Of a stretch of DNA of 64,000 nucleotides, positions 54,949 to 64,000 are shown piece after piece (the first letter of the stretch is position 1; every line of letters starts with the position of its first letter). Made by a program: the position numbers and the translations under genes. The stretch spans positions 29,238,001 through 29,302,000 of the forward strand of contig OX621255.1 of assembly GCA_951640165.1 (NCBI GenBank), given 5' to 3'. The notes beneath the pieces were generated by a model. That model did not search any database. It was not told where the DNA came from and saw only the letters and a program-made list of their open reading frames with translations. The stretch is from Pseudoips prasinana (taxonomy: Eukaryota > Arthropoda > Insecta > Lepidoptera > Nolidae).

Positions 54949-55454
54949 AATATTATGCCGAGGATTATAGGCTGGGAAGCATAAGGTACAGGCATATTCC
55001 CATAAAGAACTGATGGAAGAGGGTTGCTGATAAAACTAACCATATCCTTATGCCCAATAATGAGTGCTCCTTATTTCATTTTCTGTAAACTCGTAATGCA
55101 CTTACAGGAGGACATTATTTTTATTGCTATGAAACCAGTGGGGGAACTTTCACAAGTTTTTAATTGAGAACTATTGGCTGTTACGTTCAGTGAAAGGTAT
55201 ACATTGCGGTCTACATGTGTTGCATTGATGCAGAATACGGCCTTAGTAAAAACTAGTTTGAATAACAGCTGACACCAGCTTTGCATAAATCCTTAGTGAC
55301 CTTCACTTAATGGAGGTGACCTTGACTCGTCATGATCACGATTATGGTTATTTCCTTTGTTTTTGTGTCATTATAAATCCATTGTGACGATGTAATGTGA
55401 GTGTTTTCAGCTCAGCCAACCTAAACTTAATTTTTTGTCGAGGTTAAGTCTCAT
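54949..55454. other. No gene or repeat recognised
   Basis: A 71-codon minus frame (55071-55286) has no motif or splice context. Nothing else is supportable. Confidence 0.4.
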
Positions 55455-55648
55455 AGTGAAAAAATAATATAAAATAAAATAAAAAAGGTTTTTATTCACG
55501 TAGATATAAAAAAGCGCTTGTTAAACAGTCAGAACATGTTTGTGATATTTAGGTACACGGAATGTTAAAACATTTATATTATATTTTATAATGGTAGTGA
55601 TATTTAGCTAGCTTGTATTAAGTTATTGTCAGGGAGATTATGGAGAAT
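55455..55648 (-). mobile_element. LINE family T 3' end, minus
   Basis: (aaaat)n, aaaaaggtttttattcacgt, agcgcttgttaaacagtcag and gtagtgatatttagctagct. Confidence 0.8.
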
Positions 55649-55651
55649 ATT

Positions 55652-55764
55652 ATAATAATATCTTGGGATTATTCACACATGGCCATCTGATCCCAAACTA
55701 GTAGTTCTTAGTTTACTACTGTACTATGGAATCCTGATAATATTTTTATTTATTTTTTTTATAT
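55652..55764 (-). mobile_element. SINE S1-type tail, minus, left of the nested insertions
   Basis: ggccatctgatcccaaacta and ctactgtactatgga are the SINE tail. The SINE resumes after the nest at 59137 (tactcctttttttgtaaata, catacttatgttatagata). Confidence 0.7.
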
Positions 55765-55783
55765 ACTATACACAGGGGCGGAT

Positions 55784-58700
55784 CAAAGTCAAAGTCAAAG
55801 TCAAAGTAACTTTATTCCGTAAAAATTTTACATTTATGTGGAATCGTCATATTTTTTTTACCCTACCGTGCAGTGCATGACGTGGCAGCTACTGAGAAAC
55901 ACTGCCAGAAAACTCAGTAGGAATCCTTTTTTAAAATAAAATATACTTAAGATTAATTACAATCATGTGTGTTGACTCAGAACAACTCCATCCCAAGCAC
56001 TTCTTTCACTTAAATAATCAGAAATTTTGTAATATGCCCTGCTACACAATTTGGCTTTAATAATTCTTTTAAACTTATTCGTAGACAATTCTCTAATATC
56101 ATTGGGAAGTTTGTTATAGAATCTTATACATTGCCCCATAAAAGAGTTACTTATTTTGTGGAGACGGGTAGTATGCAGTATGAGATTATTCTTATATCTA
56201 GTATTTACATTATGTGTATCGCTCCTTTTACAGAAGGAATCGATATTTTTATGCACATATAGTAAGTTTTCATATATATACTGAGATGGTACAGTTAGAA
56301 TGTTGACCTCTTTGAATTTTTCTCTTAGAGACACTCTCGGGCCAAGATTATAGATAGCTCTTACAGCTCTTTTTTGCAATATAAATATGATGTCAATGTC
56401 AGCAGAGCTACCGCAGAGAAGAATTCCATAGGACATTACACTATGAAAATAACTGAAATAAACCATTCTAGCTGTGTCAACATCAGTCAGCCGTCTAATA
56501 GTTTTCACTGCATATGCTGCAGAACTTAATTTGCCGGACAGTTTTTCTATTTGTGGGCTCCATTGTAGCTTTGAGTCAAAAGTGATACCCAAGAACACAG
56601 TTGATTCAACAGGGTCCAACCTAGCTCCATTAAGTTGTACATTGGTTGTCGCCTGTTTCACATTCGGTGTAGTGAATTTAATGACTTTAGTTTTCTTATC
56701 ATTAAGCACAAGATTATTGGCATTAAACCAATGAACAACTTTAGAGATTGCATCATTAACATCGTCAAAATTGCTTAATTGTCGGTTTATTTTGAACGTC
56801 AGGGAAGTATCATCTGCAAACAACACAATCTCATGCTTATCCCTTACGTAATAAGGTAAGTCATTTATATAAATTAAAAACAAAAATGGGCCCAGAATTG
56901 ACCCCTGTGGGACGCTCATTACCACTGGAGATCCCGGAGATATTTTACCGTTTATTTCGACCTTCTGAATTCTATTGCCCAAGTAAGAAGTCAGAAGTTC
57001 GAGAGCCTTGTTCCTAATACCGTAGTGGTGTAATTTTCTGACCAGAGTATCATGATGAACGCAATCGAACGCTTTGGACAAATCGCAAAAGATACCTAAT
57101 GCATCTTGCGAGTGTTCCCACACCGCGAATATACTTTTTAATAAGTTGACCCCTGCATCTATGGTTGAACAACCCTTTGTGAATCCAAACTGTTTCCGGT
57201 GTAGTAAATTATGTATATTAAAGTGTCTGAGCAGCTGGCTAAGCATAAGCTTTTCAAATATTTTACTAAGAGTGGGCAGCACGGAAACAGGTCGAAAATT
57301 CGAAGGGTCTGAATTATCACCAGCTTTAAACAAAGGAATGATTTTACTATACTTCATCAAGTCAGGAAATACACCTGATGCAACACAGCAATTGAACACA
57401 GTAGCTAAGTGTGGGGCGATTATAGTAATAATTGATGAAACAGTCTTAACAGATAGACCCCACAGATCCTTAGTGTTTTTCATATTAATACTCTTGAAAG
57501 CATTTAAAATATCTTTAGGGCTAACCACCGAAAATACAAAAACTGTGTCACACGACCCTACGCTTTGCTTGAGTATCTGCTCAGCAGATGTAGAAGAACA
57601 TGAAAGAGAGTTAGTAAGTATGACTGGAATATTCGAAAAATATTTTTCAAACTCAGTCGCAATCTCCAAATCGCCTTTAATATCTATGTTGTTTATTACT
57701 AAGTTAAAATCACGACTACGTATTTTTGTTTTACCTGTCTCAGCATTAATTATCTTCCAAGTAGTTTTGATTATATTTGAAGAAGATTTAAGTATATTTT
57801 TTATGTGCAAAGATTTAGCAGCGGTACAGGCTCGTCTAAATGTTTTGGCATATTGTTTCACATATTCTTGAAACTCTGTATTATGATTATGGGATCTTTC
57901 TTCATACAATTCATACAACCGATTCCGACTTTTATAGATGCCTGGAGTTGCCCAATCACTGAATACCAGACGGTCACTTACAGACAGTTGTTTGGGTGTG
58001 AACATTGTGCAGAACTCATCATTAATCAAATTGAATAAAGAGTTGTACAAGTGATCCGGATTATCATGATAGGGCAGCCATGCTATTTGTTTTACTATAT
58101 TACATTTAAATTTGTCTAAGCGGTTTTCACTAAATGGAATATAGCTTATAAGTTTTCTTTTAATTTTTGGAGCATTTGAATAAGTTACCAACTGACCTGA
58201 ATGATCTGACTGAATTTTATTGATTATTGATTTAAATAAAGGTTTTACAGTGCTAAATATATTATCAATGCATGTAGCACTTGTAGCAGTTACTCTAGTT
58301 GGTTCTGTAAAATTGTGATATAAATTATAGGATTTAAACAAATTTAATAAATTGCAACTTATTGTGCTTTTCTCCAAAATATTTATATTAAAATCTCCAC
58401 AAATAATAACTGTTTTATGGCTGTTAGATAATTTATTTAATGCATCCTCCATAATATCTGAAAAAGTATCAAATGGTGCACAAGGAGGTTTGTAAAGACT
58501 CAAAACAATAAATTGCTCCAACTCAACACATGAAATCTCTACAACTCGCTCAACAGAGAGGCTCACAACATCACTTCTTTCTTTAAACTTTAACAACTTA
58601 TTTATTAGAATTAGAGAGCCACCATGAATATATTTTTCCCTGATGAACGAGCTTACAACCTGGTGATTATTGAAGCTGAAAATGAATTGATGGAGTTTTA

Positions 58701-59045
58701 GCCAGTGCTCCGTTAAACATAAAATATCTATATTGTTACAATTCAAAAACAGCTCCAATTCTAGCTCTTTTCCCATCAAACCTTGAATATTTTGGTGCAC
58801 CAGGTTAATACACTTTTTTTTAGTATATTTATTGACTTTATCATGTATGTTTGACGGTTTCAAATTTTTTTTATTACATTACGTTGATCTGCCTTCCCAC
58901 TTAAACTCACATTAGAACCATGACCAGAATTTGGTATTATGCAAGAGAAATCCTCTATTGTCATACTATTTAATTTAAATTATTTTGAATATAAATGTCA
59001 TTTGAATTGGATATATTCAAATTCCAGTTGTATGCCTATACAACT
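55784..59045 (-). mobile_element. Nearly intact non-LTR retrotransposon (family D), 3262 bp
   Basis: It is inserted in the hAT-type MITE with a short duplication ggat at both sides (55780-55783 and 59046-59049). The 3' end (low coordinates) has a hexamer tail of caaagt repeats. The 3' UTR is about 180 bp. One long ORF follows and a 5' leader of about 80 bp ends in a small hairpin (tccagttgta...tacaactgga). No separate first ORF is present, so either the family has one ORF or this copy is 5'-truncated. Short 3'-only copies at 24980, 26605 and 33484 belong to it. Confidence 0.88.
55963..58863 (-). CDS. Endonuclease-reverse transcriptase of non-LTR retrotransposon
   Basis: An open frame of 966 codons. 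The APE-type endonuclease is at residues ~18-235 with NIQGL (25-29), TEHW (51-54), GDFNIN (156-161) and SDH (219-221), the usual catalytic and metal-binding positions. RT spans ~480-760: KIIPLFKAGD, FRPVSVLPTLSKIFEKL (523-539), QFGFTKGCSTIDAG, FCDLSKAFDCV (592-602), VPQGSILGPF (651-660), then FADD (682-685). The C-terminal domain ends DYLSERSAWD. The protein nicks target DNA and copies its RNA into it. An in-frame upstream part from an ATG at 58964 (MTIEDFSCIIPNSGHG) is separated by a one-base shift in a run of eight A, so the true protein is probably ~1000 residues. No other break is visible; the copy is young. It belongs to the CR1/Jockey group; the clade is not resolved. Confidence 0.92.
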   Translation of the reverse strand: MKPSNIHDKVNKYTKKKCINLVHQNIQGLMGKELELELFLNCNNIDILCLTEHWLKLHQFIFSFNNHQVVSSFIREKYIHGGSLILINKLLKFKERSDVVSLSVERVVEISCVELEQFIVLSLYKPPCAPFDTFSDIMEDALNKLSNSHKTVIICGDFNINILEKSTISCNLLNLFKSYNLYHNFTEPTRVTATSATCIDNIFSTVKPLFKSIINKIQSDHSGQLVTYSNAPKIKRKLISYIPFSENRLDKFKCNIVKQIAWLPYHDNPDHLYNSLFNLINDEFCTMFTPKQLSVSDRLVFSDWATPGIYKSRNRLYELYEERSHNHNTEFQEYVKQYAKTFRRACTAAKSLHIKNILKSSSNIIKTTWKIINAETGKTKIRSRDFNLVINNIDIKGDLEIATEFEKYFSNIPVILTNSLSCSSTSAEQILKQSVGSCDTVFVFSVVSPKDILNAFKSINMKNTKDLWGLSVKTVSSIITIIAPHLATVFNCCVASGVFPDLMKYSKIIPLFKAGDNSDPSNFRPVSVLPTLSKIFEKLMLSQLLRHFNIHNLLHRKQFGFTKGCSTIDAGVNLLKSIFAVWEHSQDALGIFCDLSKAFDCVHHDTLVRKLHHYGIRNKALELLTSYLGNRIQKVEINGKISPGSPVVMSVPQGSILGPFLFLIYINDLPYYVRDKHEIVLFADDTSLTFKINRQLSNFDDVNDAISKVVHWFNANNLVLNDKKTKVIKFTTPNVKQATTNVQLNGARLDPVESTVFLGITFDSKLQWSPQIEKLSGKLSSAAYAVKTIRRLTDVDTARMVYFSYFHSVMSYGILLCGSSADIDIIFILQKRAVRAIYNLGPRVSLREKFKEVNILTVPSQYIYENLLYVHKNIDSFCKRSDTHNVNTRYKNNLILHTTRLHKISNSFMGQCIRFYNKLPNDIRELSTNKFKRIIKAKLCSRAYYKISDYLSERSAWDGVVLSQHT

Positions 59046-59136
59046 GGATTTGCCCTAAGGCCCAGTAGGCCGGGCCTAGGGCACATTGCCTGGGGCCTAG
59101 CGCGGCCAAGACTGCAAATCCGCCACTGACTATACA

Positions 59137-59190
59137 TACTCCTTTTTTTGTAAATACATACTTATGTTATAGATATCATCGATTTCTTAT
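59137..59190 (-). mobile_element. SINE continuation, right of the nested insertions
   Basis: tactcctttttttgtaaata, then catacttatgttatagatat resumes the SINE interrupted at 55764. Confidence 0.65.
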
Positions 59191-59194
59191 ATGG

Positions 59195-59345
59195 CGTTTA
59201 AATAAATAATGGTTAAAAATGACTTCACCAATTGTTAAATCGGCTTCAACGTTGACAATCGATTCCGGACCATTTATGACGTCACATGTGCTCATGGAAG
59301 CTCGTCTCGTCAATCGTCGGTAAAACCGCGGGACACAGCTAGTTA
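59195..59345 (+). mobile_element. Truncated MITE M3 joined to a Helitron-like 3' end
   Basis: gttaaaaatgacttcaccaa, then cggcttcaacgttgacaatc and tcacatgtgctcatggaagc match the centre of the MITEs at 59557 and 59785. The right end is gtaaaaccgcgggacacagctag|t, a Helitron-type terminus. Confidence 0.65.
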
Positions 59346-59475
59346 TCTATATAAGTATGTATTTACAAAAGATAAGTAGTACAAGCAATATGTCAGTTAT
59401 CTGGTTTCTAGAGTACAAGCTCTGCTTAGTTTGGGATCGGATGGATGTGTGAATAAAATCCTAGGATATTATATT
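59346..59475 (+). mobile_element. SINE S1-type tail, plus
   Basis: atctatataagtatgtattt, then tacaagctctgcttagtttg and gggatcggatggatgtgtga. Confidence 0.65.
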
Positions 59476-59556
59476 ATATAATGTGTTATGCACACATTTA
59501 ACCTACCAAATGCCCTTAACCGACGTCTTTATGCAATCGGTCCAAAGCACAAAGCA

Positions 59557-59783
59557 GTGGGCTACCGGCTAAGTCACCGAACATCGGGATAGTGATCGGC
59601 GTTCAAATAGAGGTTAAAAATGACTTAACAGTCGTTAAATCGGCTTCCACTAAAATCGATTCCGGACCATTATCACATATGCTCATGGAAGCCTATTTAA
59701 CGATTGATTAAGTAATTTTTAACCTCTATTTATTTGAAAGCCGATCACTATCCCGGTGTTCGGTGACTTAGCCGGTAGGCCGC
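59557..59783. mobile_element. MITE M3, ~227 bp, copy 1
   Basis: Ends ggctaccggctaagtcaccg and cggtgacttagccggtaggc with long inner inversion (gggatagtgatcggcgttca ... gccgatcactatccc). Immediately followed by a second copy. Confidence 0.85.
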
Positions 59784-59784
59784 C

Positions 59785-60022
59785 AGGGGTCTACCGGCTA
59801 AGTCGCCGAACATCGTTTTCGTGAATGGCGTTCAAATAAATAAAAGTTAAAAATTACTTAATCAATCGTTAAATTAGCTTCAACGTTGACAATCGATTCC
59901 GGGCTATTTATGACGTCACATGTGGTCATGGAAGCCGATTTAGCGTTTGATTAAGTCATTTTTAACCTCTATTTGAACGCCGATCACTATCCCGATGTTC
60001 GGTGTCTTAGCCGGTAGCCCGC
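59785..60022. mobile_element. MITE M3, ~238 bp, copy 2
   Basis: Ends ctaccggctaagtcgccgaa and ttcggtgtcttagccggtag. Inner words attgacaatcgattccgg and cacatgtggtcatggaagcc. Copies 1 and 2 are adjacent, in the same or equivalent orientation given their symmetry. Confidence 0.85.
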
Positions 60023-60364
60023 CACGAAGACGAATAAGTACTCAAATGAATAACTCTATCTAATGGTACCTATTATTATTTCAAGCACGCTTTACGTCAT
60101 AGTGTATATGGAATTGCGAGTCGGGTAACTCGGCAATCGCTACGTCAGTAATTGTGAAACCATTCACACCTTTCTCTGAGCGAACAATAAATTGTGTAAA
60201 GTTAACAATTTATTTCGGTGAAATAGCCATTCAATGGATAGTAAATTCAGTGGAGATTTGTTAACTCTCATTCAATGCAATTTATTACACATATTGGTAA
60301 TTTATTACGTCGTATATCATCCTTGGTTTGTCTATGCGTTTTCTTTTTTACGTGTTGTCTTCTC
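60023..60364. other. No gene recognised
   Basis: The 86-codon plus frame starting at 60234 runs into the retroelement tail at 60365 and is therefore not a gene. Confidence 0.4.
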
Positions 60365-60500
60365 TATCATACCCATGTTCAAGGGACTCCCCCCATCAGG
60401 CGCCAAGAGAAGTCCACGGAAGGATAGGTTTAGTCGGTGCGAGTCCGACATACCCAACCGCAGACGTTTCTTGCGGGTGGGATTTTTTTATTGAATAAAA
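60365..60500 (+). mobile_element. Structured LINE 3' tail (R1-like)
   Basis: cccccatcaggcgccaagag, then gtcggtgcgagtccgacata and cccaaccgcagacgtttctt. Two stems are evident: gtcgg/ccgac and cccaaccgca/tgcgggtggg. This combination is one I recognise from lepidopteran R1-type LINE ends; the coding part is absent. Confidence 0.5.
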
Positions 60501-60634
60501 ATGTACATGACTACGGCTAATATTTTTATTATAACATCATTTCACTCGCTAGTACCAATAACTTTGCTTGCTACCGGTACTTTATGCAAAAATTATGGGA
60601 ACTGAATACTAATATTATATAATTAATATATTTG

Positions 60635-60888
60635 ACGGTCACCGTAGCCTAGTTGGTAGTGCTCCTGCCTACGAAGCTGGTGGTCCTGGGTTCGAATTCC
60701 GGTAAGTGCAAATATTTGTGTGATGAGCACGAATATTTGTTTCTGAGTCATTGATGTTTTCTATGTATTTATTTATCTATATAAGTATGTATATCGTCGC
60801 CTGTTACCCATTGTACAAGCTTTGCTTAGTTTGGGGCTAGGATCATCTGTGTGACATTGTCCCTACATATTATTATTATATTATTATT
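60635..60888 (+). mobile_element. tRNA-derived SINE S1, full length, plus
   Basis: A box gtagcctagttggta, B box ggttcgaattcc, body gtgatgagcacgaatatttg, end gtttggggctaggatcatct and a (att)n tail. Confidence 0.9.
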
Positions 60889-60907
60889 TGCATGTGACGA
60901 ATTTCGG

Positions 60908-61140
60908 GCCTGTTGGCGTGGCTGGCAAATGCTTGCTTTTCACACCGGATTTCGTGGGATTCCCACCCATGACAGATATTTGTGTGCATGAACATGTCTG
61001 TTTGTCCTGAGTCTGGACAATACTATCTATATAAGTATGTTTTTACAAAATAAAAGTAGTCGTTTCCATAGTACAAGCTCTGCTTAGTGTGGCATTAGAT
61101 GGCCGTGTGTAAATAATGTCCCAGTATGTTATTATTATAA
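60908..61140 (+). mobile_element. SINE S1-type, second subfamily, plus
   Basis: gcctgttggcgtggctggca (A-box side), a degenerate B box (cgtgggattcccac), then gaacatgtctgtttgtcctg, tacaagctctgcttagtgtg and a (att)n tail. It follows the previous SINE head to tail. Confidence 0.8.
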
Positions 61141-61197
61141 TTTACTTTCAATGTATACAGTGTACAGAAATGTGTCGAATTTACTTTGTGACGAATG

Positions 61198-61275
61198 CAC
61201 AGACGCCAGCACATGCAGCTTGTGGAGATTTTTGAAGGATATGTGTCCAGCAGTGGACATCTTTCGGCTCCTCGC
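61198..61275 (+). mobile_element. MITE M1 left end fused to an RTE tail
   Basis: cagacgccagcacatgcagc (M1 terminus) changes directly into tgtggagatttttgaagga, ccagcagtggacatctttcg (RTE end). A deletion or recombination junction near 61221. Confidence 0.65.
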
Positions 61276-61334
61276 ACACTTACAACTTACTTATCGTATC
61301 GGCGCGGCAGTGGTTATCCTAGTGTCAGAGTTGT

Positions 61335-61620
61335 TCAAGCCGCCCAGTAACCTTCTGACTGTTATCTAATGACTACAACCGGAACCGACAGCTTAACGTG
61401 CCCTCCGAAACACGGAGACGCTCACAAACTAAACCGCTTTGGCCACCATCTATGGACTGACTGCGAGCTTAGTTGCTTAATATCACTGATCACTAACAGA
61501 CCGGTGAGAGCATCTAGCTATGGGCTCCTTTCCCACTCTCAGTAAGTTTATTGTTACGATCTCTTACGCTATAGGTACAGTGACACTTCCTCCCTCATAC
61601 GGTAGGCCTTGGAATAATCT
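61335..61620. other. Possible tRNA-related repeat, not resolved
   Basis: cagtggttatcctagtgtca, gttcaagccgcccagta and cgtgccctccgaaacacgga look SINE-like, but I find no second copy in the window. Confidence 0.35.
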
Positions 61621-61621
61621 C

Positions 61622-62155
61622 ATCATATCATCATCATCATATCAGCCGAAAGACGTCCACTGCTGGACAAAGGACCCTTAACTTGATCCGCGGTGCTTTT
61701 GCAGCTGGCTTCTCTAGTTGCAAATCTCTCATTTTATGAAGCTATAGCCTCTTTACATCATTCTGTCTCCCGCTTTGCTCTGGAGGGAAGTGAAACTATT
61801 CATTTTCTAATTCCTCCTTTTTCTCTTTCTGATTAAACTCGTTGCGGGATCCAAGACAGTTAAAGTGATTCCCCGGGACATGCCTGAGCTTCACCGCTCA
61901 GTGTCATTTCATTGTGTGCCACTGTTGATCCTGGCTTACAGGAGTTGCAGTGGTGGGTAAGAGGGAGGGACTAGTCCCGATGCTGGACAAAGGCCTCCCC
62001 CAAAGATCTTCACAATTGCCGGTCTTGCGCTATCCGCATCCAGCGATTTCCAGCGACCCGCACAAGATCATCGGTCCATCTTGTAGGGGTCCTGCCCACT
62101 ACGTCTTCCGGTCGTGGTCGCCACTCGAGAACCTTTCTGCCCCCGCGGGCGTCGG
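61622..62155 (-). mobile_element. RTE-type LINE 3' end, split by a 307-bp insertion
   Basis: Left piece 61622-61673: (cat)n, atatcagccgaaagacgtcc, tgctggacaaagg. Right piece 61981-62155: tgctggacaaaggcctcccc, acaattgccggtcttgcgct, gcgacccgcacaagatcatc to ctcgagaacctttctgcccc. The word tgctggacaaagg is present on both sides of the insertion. Confidence 0.85.
61674..61980. mobile_element. Unidentified 307-bp insertion with 13-bp target duplication
   Basis: It lies between direct repeats tgctggacaaagg (61661-61673 and 61981-61993). It starts acccttaacttgatccgcgg and ends gagggactagtcccga(t). It has no poly-A or inverted ends and no reading frame. A duplication of 13 bp suggests target-primed insertion of a retroelement. 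The ends ggactagtccc form a small palindrome. Confidence 0.7.
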
Positions 62156-62297
62156 CTCTACTAATACTAATGTCACTGCTGCAGTTTTACAAATAGGCTA
62201 TGGCATGGGAGATTAAAGTAGGAACGTTTCTTAAGGAAAAACAATGTGTTTCTGTTAACTTGGGTGTTACAACTATCCATAGCTAGTTCGCTAAAAA

Positions 62298-62441
62298 TTC
62301 GTAGCACGCACTCTTGCTCACGCTCGAATCAACGTCCTGCCGTGGCCTACTCAAAGGCCAGACCTCAATCCAATTGAGTCCGCATGGGATATGCTCCAAA
62401 GAAGAGCTCTGCCTAGTATGGATGCATCAACAACTTTTTGA
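62298..62441 (+). pseudogene. Tc1/mariner-type transposase fragment
   Basis: The plus strand reads ARTLAHARINVLPWPTQRPD, then LNPIESAWDMLQRRALPS and a stop. PDLNPIE is the conserved block with the last catalytic residue. Upstream catalytic parts are missing. It is a different family from the 21.4-kb remnant, which has PDLNPNEHLW. An 11-bp-arm hairpin (agtgatttggt ... accaaatcact) follows at about 62458-62490. Confidence 0.8.
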
Positions 62442-62494
62442 CTTGTTAAAAAGAACAAAGTGATTTGGTTTTAAGCATACCAAATCACTGTGAC

Positions 62495-64000
62495 TTTCGT
62501 TTCCACAGATAATATATATTTTTTAATCTTAAGAATAGAATTTAAAAATGTCATCACATTTAACTTTTAATAAGGTTAATTCTTTAAAGTATGATTCCAA
62601 TCTGGAAAACCAGATTTGGAAAATTAATAAGAGATTTTTTATAGTTCAAAATATACTGGATCCCTAGACACTTATGAAGTGTGTACATCCATTCTGACGG
62701 CTCTGACAGACTCTCATAGCAATATTCAATTACAGGCCAATGCACGTTATCTATTACGGAATTTATTCACATCGCAATAGATATCCGTGTACTGTGCGTT
62801 ATTGCTTTGAAACAGTTTGAAGTAACTCGCAGAAAATATCTTAACTGGTGTCAGTTTTGTTTTCTTTAAGGGAATTGTAAACCACAATTTTCAATTATAA
62901 GTCATCGCACATTTGTAAAATCTTGTAAAACGTGTTATTATTTAATTGGTGTGATACTTTTCGTGTGACATAAAGAGTTAATTACTTACTCCGTCACTTA
63001 AACTTTCAGTGGCGCCATTGAAAGAATCAAGACAATTCTGAAATAAGTTACATACATATATGTTTTTAAATAAGACTAGCAATGATTGTTATCTCAGAAA
63101 TATGTCTTTCCCTCTCAAAGAACAAAGTAGTAAAGCATTTCATCCTTTATTCTAGGGATATTGTTGTAAGTACTAATCTTTAAACTTCAATAAAAACTAA
63201 TATAGAAATAATTGTGGTATCATTTCTGGATTATAATCCAAAAATGTTCAAACCGGTTTCGTGAAATACACTAAATAAAAGTTTTAAAGCGGAACAGAAT
63301 ATAAATAACAAAATTTGTAGTATGAGCTGAATAATCCATATATTATTTATTAATTCAATAAATTGGCATTTTATTTTTATAAAACACAGTCAACTTTTAA
63401 ACAATGTCTACTCTGAAGAATTCATAAGTTATTTCATTGTATATCTTAAATAATTTTCTTATTTGTGTCGCTGCTTAAGAGTTTCACCTCGAATTACCCG
63501 CATGATGGTAACGTGGGATTTTGTATTCTGTACATGCGTGAAACCAAATTGAGTAAAACCGATTTTGTTATAGATAATTTCGAAAATTGACCGTTTTACC
63601 TAATTGTGGGTAGAAAGAAGTAGCTCGGTATTTTGTAGCCGTTAGCAGCGTACTGGTAGTCACAGTATTACTAAAATTGACCCTTATGTAGCAAATGTTA
63701 GAATTGCATTTATCATTGACATGTTTTTGTAGTGATGTAAGAGGTAGCACATCAGTGTAGTATACACTTTACTTGTGAAACTATCCTTATTAGAAAGCTT
63801 TAAGGTTGTTTTTACAATTGGCATGCTTTCATTGTCTTGAAAGATGTTTATATTGTATTGTTTAATTCAAGGACAAGTTGCAAGTGATAAAAATATAAAT
63901 TAACACAGTGTGGCGGTAATAAAAGGAGTGAATAGTGGCGAAACATCGTAAGCCATTTCAGTTTAGTGCAAAATTGAGCTCTAACTGTTCAAAATTAAAT
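62495..64000. other. No gene or repeat recognised
   Basis: AT-rich. Near 63955 tttcagtttagtgc resembles an arthropod initiator, but without a supporting reading frame. Confidence 0.4.

Larger units (their letters stand above)
55773..59128. mobile_element. hAT-type MITE, split by a LINE
   Basis: The left end CAGGGGCGGAT (55773-55783) and right end GCAAATCCGCCACTG (to 59128) are terminal inverted repeats. An exact 8-bp direct repeat actataca flanks both sides (55765-55772 and 59129-59136), diagnostic for hAT-type insertion. Without the LINE the element would be about 95 bp, with an inverted GC-rich core (ggcccagtaggccgggccta). Confidence 0.85.

Noticed and set aside
57074..57871. A 265-codon plus-strand frame
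   Set aside because: It is entirely antisense to the intact LINE ORF and reflects its codon pattern.
60234..60494. An 86-codon plus frame
   Set aside because: Its second half is the structured LINE tail, and the first half has no motif.

Overview
The window reads as non-coding, repeat-rich genomic DNA of a lepidopteran insect (moth or butterfly). It is AT-rich. It has almost no uninterrupted host reading frames and is packed with repeat types typical of Lepidoptera: tRNA-derived SINEs, RTE and Jockey/CR1-like non-LTR retrotransposons with microsatellite tails, Helitron-like elements ending in CTAG|T, TA-flanked MITEs and hAT-type elements. There is no bacterial gene organisation, CRISPR array, rRNA gene or free-standing tRNA gene. 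Family names are by recognition of motifs; no database search was possible.

Layout. 1-6.6 kb: SINE and RTE tails, four copies of a 139-bp palindromic MITE, a 3 x 104 bp tandem repeat, a 560-bp non-autonomous element and stacked Helitron ends. 7.1-9.9 kb: a degenerate ~90-bp tandem repeat into which a 2187-bp DNA transposon with ~340-bp inverted repeats has inserted; it carries a broken gene and the target duplication ATATT. 10.8-16.5 kb: a hAT-type MITE with internal snap-back hairpins, Helitrons, nested LINE tails and a GC-rich, arginine-rich reading frame (14.9-15.3 kb, minus) that could be a host exon. 18.5-19.0 kb: a GC-rich island with initiator-like TCAGTG and a well-placed ATG, a candidate promoter and first exon (plus). 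20-31 kb: RT fragments, a Tc1 transposase remnant, many SINE and LINE tails, and a Jockey-like RT lacking its PQGS block. 32-38.4 kb: a 3 x 250 bp tandem repeat, then a ~1.7-kb segmental duplication whose two copies have received different later insertions; a perfect 65-bp-arm palindrome lies between them. 38.7-46.8 kb: a Jockey-like LINE, an RTE split by another element, a 0.41-kb duplication around a Helitron end, and a broken LINE fused to a transposase fragment. 46.8-54.2 kb: quieter DNA with a tandem array of hairpin units (48.0-48.5 kb) and the best host coding evidence in the window, a spliced-looking final exon at 54054-54182 (minus). 55.6-59.2 kb: a nest of a nearly intact 3.26-kb LINE inside a hAT-type MITE inside a SINE. 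59.2-64 kb: two adjacent ~230-bp MITEs, a structured LINE 3' tail, SINEs, an unknown 307-bp insertion with a 13-bp target duplication, and a Tc1-like remnant.

The sequence does not show genes acting together as a pathway. The coherent story is layers of transposition in intergenic or intronic DNA. The LINE at 55.8-59.0 kb is the only element here that still looks close to competent. Two recurrent themes are not explained by ordinary annotation: several perfect inverted repeats with loops of 0-6 nt (arms up to 65 bp), and a tandem array built of inverted half-units.
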